DNA from: Verrucomicrobiota bacterium | GTDB lineage: Bacteria > Verrucomicrobiota > Verrucomicrobiia > Verrucomicrobiales > DEV007 | Assembly: GCA_018970725.1 (NCBI GenBank) | Contig: JAGWVU010000023.1 | Location: 1-64,000, forward strand | Direction: 5' to 3' | DNA: 64,000 nucleotides | In this document: piece by piece, positions 58,676-64,000 of the stretch | How positions within the stretch are numbered: position 1 is the first letter of the stretch | How the letters are laid out: the number at the start of each line of letters is the position of its first letter | The notes under the pieces: generated by a model | What the model saw: the letters and a program-made list of their open reading frames with translations, nothing else | What the model was told of the DNA's origin: nothing | The model's database searches: none | Position numbers and translations under genes: made by a program

Positions 58676-60241
58676 TCACTCCGATCCCGGGCGCTGCCCT
58701 CTCCCCGCCTTCTCCCGTGGACGCTTCTTCGGCTTGGGCGTGATCTCCGGGGGAGGAGTCATGCCGTCGTCCGGCTGGTTCCAAAGCCGGTAAGGATCCT
58801 CCCAATGACGCATTTCCACTAGCAACCTGTCCCGCATCTCCCTCAGTTTCCCTTCATATACCGGGTCTTCGGATAGGTCGCGCTGAGGCTCGGCGGGATC
58901 GATCCCGGTCGCCCGCCTGACCTCCGGCCGATGGTGGGCGGATACCCATTCGTTTGGATTTTCCTTGAGATTGAAGAGCTGGGACCGGCGCACCGTCCCG
59001 TCAAGCACATCGTATTCAATCAACTTCCAATCGCCCATGCGCAGACTGCGCATTCCAGGCTTGGTGCCGCCGTTGTATACGCCATAGACCACATCCCGCA
59101 CCATGGGCTCACCGCCTTGCAAAACCTTTCGGAAGCTGAGCCCCTCGTTGGTCTCCGGAGCCGGAATGCCTGCCAAATCACAAAATGTCGCAAGGATATC
59201 CAAAAGATAGATGTTTCCCTGGACTCTCGCCCCTGCCTGAATCCCCGGGCCCTTGACGATGAAGGGCACCCGCCAGGTATGCTCGTAAAGGTTCTGTTTG
59301 CCTTGAAACGCATGTCGACCAATCGCAATGCCATGGTCGGCAGTGTAGACAATATAGGTGTTCGCCAACTCCCCCATCGCCTCGAGCCGGGCGATCACCC
59401 TTCCCACCTGGGTGTCAATGTTTTCCGCGCAAGCGAATTGACGACCGAGTTCGTTGCGGATCGTCGCTTCATCCCGCCGATGCCAGACGCCGCTCACCGT
59501 GGTCTCATCACGCAATCCCGGGTGACCATCCGGAAAGGGCTTCTCCGGCAACCAATTCGGCGGCAACTTGGGCTGGGCCGGATTGATCGAGGGCAGCGAG
59601 TCTGGATCCGCATGATTGACCGCCCCGTAATGCGCCAGATACTCCGGTTTGCCGTCCCGGGTATCGTGCGGATGGGAAAATCCAAACTCGATCAGGAACG
59701 GTCGCTTCTCTCCGCTCTTCTCCCGCTCCTCAAGGTATTGCAGGACTTGTTCCGCATGCCACGCGCTCCCGGTCTCATCGGTCCCTCCCCGCTTATCGGC
59801 ATCACGCCGCACCGTGAAAAGACGGTTCGCGGCTTCGTAACTGTTGCCGGTTTTGCTGGTCCGCATCGTCTGGTAGCCGGCGCGATTGAAAACGGCCGGC
59901 AACGACTGGTTCTCAATCCCGGCCGGGCAGTTCTTCGCCGCCGTGGGCCCGATCGGCAAATGCCAGAGCGTCCGCCCGGTCATGATCATGTGACGCGAGG
60001 GCGTGCAGACAGCGCCGAGGAATGAGCCCATGTGATAGGCTCCTTCGAACACCATCCCTTCCGCCGCCAAACGATCCAGATTCGGCGAACGCAACTCGGA
60101 CGCCGGATTGTAAAACCCGAAGTCCCAGGGCGATTGGTCATCGACGAGGATCAAGAGAAAGTTCGGATGTCCGGCCTCGGCCGCGAGGGCCCGGCCACCC
60201 GCCACCCCCAACCAACAACAAAAGAGCACGAAGCGTTTCAT
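58676..60241 (-). CDS. Exported sulfatase (heparan N-sulfatase/arylsulfatase-like)
   Basis: The product is 521 residues with a signal peptide ('RFVLFCCWLGVAGGRALA'). 'PNFLLILVDDQSPWDFGFY' has the metal-binding Asp pair; the active-site 'GAVCTPSRHMIMTGR' is the canonical C-T-P-S-R, where Cys becomes formylglycine. 'NTYIVYTADHGIAIGRHAFQGKQNLYEHTWRVPFIVKGPG' supplies other metal and sulfate ligands. A basic C-terminus follows ('PKPKKRPREKAGRG'). It would remove sulfate from glycans outside the cytoplasm. A formylglycine-forming enzyme is needed. The gene is divergent from the beta-propeller gene. Confidence 0.92.
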   Translation of the reverse strand: MKRFVLFCCWLGVAGGRALAAEAGHPNFLLILVDDQSPWDFGFYNPASELRSPNLDRLAAEGMVFEGAYHMGSFLGAVCTPSRHMIMTGRTLWHLPIGPTAAKNCPAGIENQSLPAVFNRAGYQTMRTSKTGNSYEAANRLFTVRRDADKRGGTDETGSAWHAEQVLQYLEEREKSGEKRPFLIEFGFSHPHDTRDGKPEYLAHYGAVNHADPDSLPSINPAQPKLPPNWLPEKPFPDGHPGLRDETTVSGVWHRRDEATIRNELGRQFACAENIDTQVGRVIARLEAMGELANTYIVYTADHGIAIGRHAFQGKQNLYEHTWRVPFIVKGPGIQAGARVQGNIYLLDILATFCDLAGIPAPETNEGLSFRKVLQGGEPMVRDVVYGVYNGGTKPGMRSLRMGDWKLIEYDVLDGTVRRSQLFNLKENPNEWVSAHHRPEVRRATGIDPAEPQRDLSEDPVYEGKLREMRDRLLVEMRHWEDPYRLWNQPDDGMTPPPEITPKPKKRPREKAGRGQRPGSE

Positions 60242-60331
60242 GAGGATTCCCCCCGCTTTCCACGGCACCAGGGAAAGCGGACTTTCCGAACGCCAACACC
60301 CCGCCACCCGCTCAAAAAAGCGCGTGAAGAC

Positions 60332-60360
60332 TTGAGCAACTCCCCTCTCCGCCCTACAAA
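60332..60360 (+). promoter_or_regulatory. Predicted promoter of the beta-propeller protein gene
   Basis: TTGAGC (60332-60337), 17 nt, TACAAA (60355-60360), then 6 nt to the ATG at 60367. The expected start of transcription falls at or next to the ATG, giving a leaderless mRNA. No Shine-Dalgarno is present. It lies in the 125-bp divergent region with the sulfatase gene. Confidence 0.45.
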
Positions 60361-60366
60361 GGCTCC

Positions 60367-61305
60367 ATGAAGAATCCGACCGCTTTCTGGGTCCTCTCCC
60401 TCCTTGCTCTCCACGCCGCGGCCGAAGCCGCGGATCGCTTGGTTCTCTTGGGAGCCTCCTACGGGAAGAACGTCCTCGCGGTCTGCGAAGCCGACGGCAC
60501 CGTCCTCTGGAAGCAACAAACCGCCGGACCGGCAAAGGGCCATGCGGGACATCATGACATTCATCTCCTCCCCTCCGGAAACATCCTCTATCACGACTCG
60601 TGGACCCTCACGAGGGAAATCAATCTGGCCCGACAGGTGGTCTGGGAATACGACTCCGCCTCGCGCAACGGGAACACAGGAAAAGCCGTGGATGTCCACG
60701 CCTTCACCCGGCTCCCTGACGGTAGCACCATGATCGCGGAAAGCGGGGTGGGCCGAATCATTCAGGTCCATGCCTCGGGCGAATTGCAACACAGTCTTCC
60801 TCTGGCCGACGGCGGGCGCGCCCACACCCGTTTGGTGCGCCTCCTCGCGGATGGACATTATCTCGCTTGCGCCGAGAATCCCGGCGTCGTCACGGAATAT
60901 GACGCCACAGGCAAGGTGGTTTGGGAATACCCGACCGGCACCCGTGTCTACGGGGCCATCCGGTTGCGGAACGGGAACACCTTGATCGCGACCGGCAGTG
61001 GTCACGGGGTTCTCGAGGTGTCTCCCGCCAAGGAAACGGTCTGGGAGATCCGCGAGACTGTTCCCGGAACCCCGATCAAGCTGGCGTGGACCACCATGTT
61101 GCAGGAACTGCCCAACGGAAACCGGGTGATTGGCAACTGCCACGCCGGGGAAGGGCAACCCCAGATTTTCGAGATCACCCGGGACAAAAAGGTGGTCTGG
61201 CAGTTCGATGCCTGGGATCTCGTCGGCAACGGCCTCGCGTGTTGGGAGATCCTCGAAGGGGAAAAAGCGGCCCTGGTCCGCTCAAAATTGACCACCGCCC
61301 CCTGA
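60367..61305 (+). CDS. Exported PQQ/beta-propeller-type repeat protein
   Basis: The product is 312 residues with a signal peptide ('FWVLSLLALHAAAEA'). Repeats of the type 'ADGTVLWKQQT', 'LARQVVWEYDS', 'ATGKVVWEYPTG', 'AKETVWEIRET', 'DKKVVWQFDAW' mark a PQQ-like beta-propeller with about six or seven blades. The blade Trp residues are conserved but no enzymatic (dehydrogenase) motifs are seen, so it is more likely a binding or scaffolding protein. It is convergent with the following hydrolase gene, 14 nt apart. Confidence 0.8.
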   Translation: MKNPTAFWVLSLLALHAAAEAADRLVLLGASYGKNVLAVCEADGTVLWKQQTAGPAKGHAGHHDIHLLPSGNILYHDSWTLTREINLARQVVWEYDSASRNGNTGKAVDVHAFTRLPDGSTMIAESGVGRIIQVHASGELQHSLPLADGGRAHTRLVRLLADGHYLACAENPGVVTEYDATGKVVWEYPTGTRVYGAIRLRNGNTLIATGSGHGVLEVSPAKETVWEIRETVPGTPIKLAWTTMLQELPNGNRVIGNCHAGEGQPQIFEITRDKKVVWQFDAWDLVGNGLACWEILEGEKAALVRSKLTTAP

Positions 61306-61319
61306 CCACCGGCGGCCGG

Positions 61320-63176
61320 TCAAGGAAGACGCCACTCCACAAGGAGAAACTCCGGAGCCGGACCGTTCCAAGGTTTCGGTTCCTCGCCCGCCGCGTCAAC
61401 GTGCGCACAAAGCCCGAGTTGATCAAGCTCGCGCCAAGTCGACGGACTTCCTTCGCCGGAAGTGAAGTCGCTCAACCCGAATTCGAGCACCTGCGGCGTC
61501 TCCGCCCCAGGGATCAACCGATGACAGACGAACGTGCGCCGCGGTCCGCGGTAGCCACGCCACTCGTTTTGCTGGAGGACGATGCTGAGCCGGTTCTCCC
61601 GCGGCATCTTCAGGGTGACGACCAATCCGGCTCCATCGGGGCCGCGGTAAAGCGGATCCGTCACCTTCCTTGTCCACATTTGCCGATGAGTCGGATTCCC
61701 CTCGTTGAGCACATACCAATCCCGCGCCCCCGTAGAGAAATCGGCGATCCGCAAGGATGGAGCGGCCCGGAGCGCCGGGTTGGCAGAGCGCACTTCATCG
61801 GAGGAATGTGAATGAAGAAGGCTGCTGAGACAGACCTCGGTCACCGGCTTCGCATACCCCGGCAACACGGCAAGGGATTCCGGTCGCGGCAGGGTGTGAT
61901 AGACGTTCGCGAAGGCAAAGAGCGGCAGCCCGGGGTCATGGATCGGGAGCCGGCCCCGATAACCTTCCCGGGTGCCAATCACCTCCGCACTTCGCCAAAA
62001 CCGGGCCCGCGGATCGGGATCGACGCTGTAAAAAATCTCGACCCGCGCGATGGGAAGAGTCTTGCCATCCGGCCTGACAAGCAACTCCGGCTCCGGCGCC
62101 AGGGTCAGGGAGGTTTCTGGTGTGTCGGGCAGTGCGGGGCCGTTTTTCAGGAAGTGATCGAACCACAACGGCATCGTGACCGCGCTCTCGGGTTCCAACC
62201 GATGGTTCAGGTGGACGGACCAACTGGAACGCACGGGCTGATTCTTGATCCGGGCGTTCGTCCGGTAAACATCATCCATCCAACCGTGAAAATCGTTGGT
62301 GGCGCTGCGGTGCAACAACGGACAGCGGATCAAGGGAGCGTAATTCTCAAAACCCAAGGCATCGGCAAACCGGGCGGCGTCACCCCGGACCTGCTCGGGT
62401 TGGGCCGTGCCTCCAAGGAACGCATGCGGTTCCCCGCGCCATCCCGCTCCCCCCACGGCGGGAACCGCCGCCTTCACCCGGTCATCGCTGCCGGCCACAT
62501 ACAGGGTGAGGTTGCCCCCCATGGAAAACCCGTGGACACCCAAGCGTCCCGGATCGACCTCCTTCTGCCTCTCCAAAAACGTGAGCCCCCGGCGACACCC
62601 CAACGTGAGCAGATACCAATTGCAATTTTTCGGGTTCTCCCGGTCCTCATCAAACTGTTTCGGCCCCGGCAGGATGGAGTGATACCCGGGCACGTTGAGC
62701 TGCGAGGGATCGACCGCCCCCCAATCTGTGTTCGGATCCCCAGGCTCCGCCCCGTCCGGCGCATGGAACGGTGGTTTGCCATTGCCGCTCCCTCCCCAGT
62801 TCACCGACAACGCCGCATAGCCGCGACCGACGAGGAACTTCACTTCATGGAGAGAGGCCCGTTGCCCGCCGCCGTGAATGTGCATCACCGCCGGCAACTT
62901 CGCTCCGGCGCCCTCGGGAAATCCATAGATCGCCGCCATCCTCGCCGGGCGGCCCTTGAAGATGCCCACCAGAAAGCGCACCTGACGGAACACCGCGCCT
63001 TCCTCCCTCCACTCACGGATCACCTCTTCCTCCAAAGGATCCTTCCGCGGGTCGAAGTCCGCCCATAACTCCACCACCGCAGGGGAAACCGGCTCCTCCG
63101 GGAATCCGACCTCCGGAACCAAGGAGAAGCAGGCCAAGAACCCCAAGGCCGGAAAAACATCGCGTCCACGCATCAT
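61320..63176 (-). CDS. Exported alpha/beta-hydrolase-fold esterase with C-terminal beta-sandwich domain
   Basis: About 618 residues with a weak signal peptide ('VFPALGFLACFSLVPEVGF'). The hydrolase domain has 'LPAVMHIHGGGQRASLHE', 'AALSVNWGGSGNG' and the nucleophile elbow 'LGVHGFSMGGNLTLYVAGSD' (Ser near 225). 'CPLLHRSATNDFHGWMDDV' may carry the Asp and 'WSVHLNHRLEPES' the His. After about 390 residues comes a beta-rich part (about 450-618) reminiscent of carbohydrate-binding sandwiches. The family is close to acetyl-xylan esterase/dienelactone-type hydrolases. Start is uncertain between two adjacent ATGs (63176 or 63173). Confidence 0.78.
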   Translation of the reverse strand: MMRGRDVFPALGFLACFSLVPEVGFPEEPVSPAVVELWADFDPRKDPLEEEVIREWREEGAVFRQVRFLVGIFKGRPARMAAIYGFPEGAGAKLPAVMHIHGGGQRASLHEVKFLVGRGYAALSVNWGGSGNGKPPFHAPDGAEPGDPNTDWGAVDPSQLNVPGYHSILPGPKQFDEDRENPKNCNWYLLTLGCRRGLTFLERQKEVDPGRLGVHGFSMGGNLTLYVAGSDDRVKAAVPAVGGAGWRGEPHAFLGGTAQPEQVRGDAARFADALGFENYAPLIRCPLLHRSATNDFHGWMDDVYRTNARIKNQPVRSSWSVHLNHRLEPESAVTMPLWFDHFLKNGPALPDTPETSLTLAPEPELLVRPDGKTLPIARVEIFYSVDPDPRARFWRSAEVIGTREGYRGRLPIHDPGLPLFAFANVYHTLPRPESLAVLPGYAKPVTEVCLSSLLHSHSSDEVRSANPALRAAPSLRIADFSTGARDWYVLNEGNPTHRQMWTRKVTDPLYRGPDGAGLVVTLKMPRENRLSIVLQQNEWRGYRGPRRTFVCHRLIPGAETPQVLEFGLSDFTSGEGSPSTWRELDQLGLCAHVDAAGEEPKPWNGPAPEFLLVEWRLP

Positions 63177-63247
63177 GGCAAACCCATCGCCGCGGACCCA
63201 GTAAGTTCCAAGGGCCCCTTGGAAAGGGAACCCAAACCCGCGGAAAG

Positions 63248-63320
63248 TGGACAGGCTGGGACTCGAACCCAGGACCAATTGGTTAAAAGCCAACTGCTCT
63301 ACCGACTGAGCTACCTGTCC
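63248..63320 (-). tRNA. tRNA-Lys (anticodon UUU)
   Basis: A complete 73-nt cloverleaf on the minus strand: acceptor GGACAGG/CCTGTCC, D-arm GCTC..GAGC, anticodon stem GTTGG/CCAAT with loop CTTTTAA (anticodon TTT at 63285-63287), T-arm with GGTTCGAGTCC. CCA is not encoded. The gene stands between the esterase gene and the hypothetical gene at the window end, with no integrase nearby. Confidence 0.95.
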
Positions 63321-63420
63321 TTTAAGGGGCCGGATCCGGCCCGGTCAGGGAGGGGCGAACCAAAAGGCATTACGCCTTTTTATCAAGTGGAGATTTGAAT
63401 CTAAATTCAGAAACGACGGC

Positions 63421-64000
63421 TCACCCCCGGACCGCGACGATCGCCGCCAACCTGCTGAGGGTCCACTGCTCCATGAGAAAATCCGCCAGATGATCGAGCG
63501 AATTCGTGCCGCACCAATCCTCCAGCCCCGGAAAATCGTCGTCACTCAAGCCAATCGCCCAATCCCACCAATCCCGGACGACCGACGACGGCCCGGGCAC
63601 CTCCTCCTCGACCCCGCCGAGATCGGCGAAGTTGCGCAGATCACTGATCGCGGCGTCGCGGAGCGATTCAAGCTCCCCGCGCTTGCGCCGCAAGGGGTGG
63701 TTCACCGGGACCCGCCCGAGAAAATCAGCCAGTTGGCCCGCCCAGACCGCATGGACGTCAGGAATGGCCTCGATGGCTTCCCGCAAGGCCCCCGCACTCT
63801 GCCAGTTCCCCAACTCCGCACCATATTGATGGAGCCCCAGCGAGATCCGGCTGGCCCGATGCAACTTGCGCTCCAAGGCCCCCAGATCAATCGGGCCGGA
63901 CACGTCACGGAGGCGACGAATGTCCGAATCGACGCTTTCCATCAGCGCTTCCAATTCGTCCAGCTGGCCCAACGCGGCTCCCTTGTCACGGGGAACCGCC
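63421..64000 (-). CDS. Hypothetical protein, 5' end beyond the window
   Basis: At least 193 residues are seen in a frame that stays open to the window edge, so the true start lies beyond 64000. The visible part is charged and mostly helical: 'LDELEALMESVDSDIRRLRDVS' looks like a coiled coil, followed by 'WAGQLADFLGRV', 'RDWWDWAIGLSDDDFPGLEDWCG' and a final helix. No signal peptide or known domain is recognised. A TTG at 63972 could be a start but has no support. Confidence 0.45.
   Translation of the reverse strand, partial: AVPRDKGAALGQLDELEALMESVDSDIRRLRDVSGPIDLGALERKLHRASRISLGLHQYGAELGNWQSAGALREAIEAIPDVHAVWAGQLADFLGRVPVNHPLRRKRGELESLRDAAISDLRNFADLGGVEEEVPGPSSVVRDWWDWAIGLSDDDFPGLEDWCGTNSLDHLADFLMEQWTLSRLAAIVAVRG

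Noticed and set aside
1-64000. CRISPR arrays, rRNA genes, transposases, prophage
   Set aside because: No regularly spaced repeats, rRNA signatures, DDE/serine/tyrosine recombinase motifs or phage structural genes were found.

Overview
The window is a high-GC bacterial chromosome segment, most probably from the phylum Verrucomicrobiota (Planctomycetota is the main alternative). Indicators are a planctomycete-type cytochrome (DUF1549/DUF1553) overlapping a DUF1501 protein, a second DUF1501 protein, two arylsulfatases, a multiheme cytochrome with TPRs, Ser/Thr-kinase and TIR proteins carrying FGE-fold domains, a TMEM43-family protein, a DUF3276 PUR-like protein and an ECF sigma/anti-sigma pair. 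Few genes have good Shine-Dalgarno sites, and several promoters sit so close to the start codon that leaderless mRNAs are expected. Many gene pairs overlap by 4 nt (ATGA, GTGA, TTGA). No CRISPR array, rRNA, intact transposon or integrase was found. There are two tRNAs: Arg-UCU at 41.1 kb and Lys-UUU at 63.3 kb.

Layout. 0.1-1.8 kb: a nucleotidyltransferase/winged-helix pair with a palindrome inside its promoter, resembling a toxin-antitoxin or abortive-infection module. 2.3-10.2 kb: a large secreted calcium-repeat/LamG protein, an octaheme cytochrome with HEAT and TPR repeats, a PGDYG-like protein and a TMEM43 protein. 10.3-13.6 kb: trpS, a PUR-like protein, and an ECF sigma factor, anti-sigma and PDZ operon. 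13.8-15.5 kb: a small accessory patch with vapBC under tandem palindromic operators, a truncated DUF4058 gene and a decayed Na+/Ca2+ exchanger. 15.7-22.2 kb: the DUF1549/DUF1553-DUF1501 pair, a LysM lipoprotein and a large esterase-like hydrolase. 22.2-27.8 kb: a possible export locus with an HlyD-type adaptor, a SecA paralogue, a ShlB/FhaC-type POTRA porin and a small secreted protein. 27.9-33.1 kb: a Ser/Thr kinase-PEGA-FGE receptor followed 6 nt later by a SNF2 helicase. 33.2-36.9 kb: sufT, a NifU-like scaffold and clpB. 37.1-41.0 kb: ROK kinase, ppk1 and a PfkB kinase in one coupled operon, suggesting polyphosphate-linked sugar phosphorylation. 41.2-48.6 kb: a TIR-TM-FGE-FGE protein, a CAZyme-like protein, a sulfatase and an esterase. 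48.7-51.9 kb: agmatine degradation (aguA, aguB) and arsenic handling (aquaporin, arsC). 52-64 kb: Nudix, DUF1501, HTH-MBL hydrolase, OmpH/Skp, nadE, a NahK-like kinase, a second sulfatase, a beta-propeller protein, a two-part esterase-like protein and a truncated hypothetical gene at the window edge.

As a whole the region fits a heterotroph that degrades sulfated polysaccharide: sulfatases, carbohydrate esterases, a CAZyme-like protein, an N-acetylhexosamine-kinase-like enzyme and ROK/PfkB sugar kinases, with exported redox and surface proteins. The candidates for undescribed biology are the SecA-HlyD-ShlB locus, the kinase-FGE/SNF2 pair, the TIR-FGE protein with a replaced catalytic glutamate, and the autoregulated nucleotidyltransferase/winged-helix pair. 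All functional statements come from reading motifs; no database search was run.
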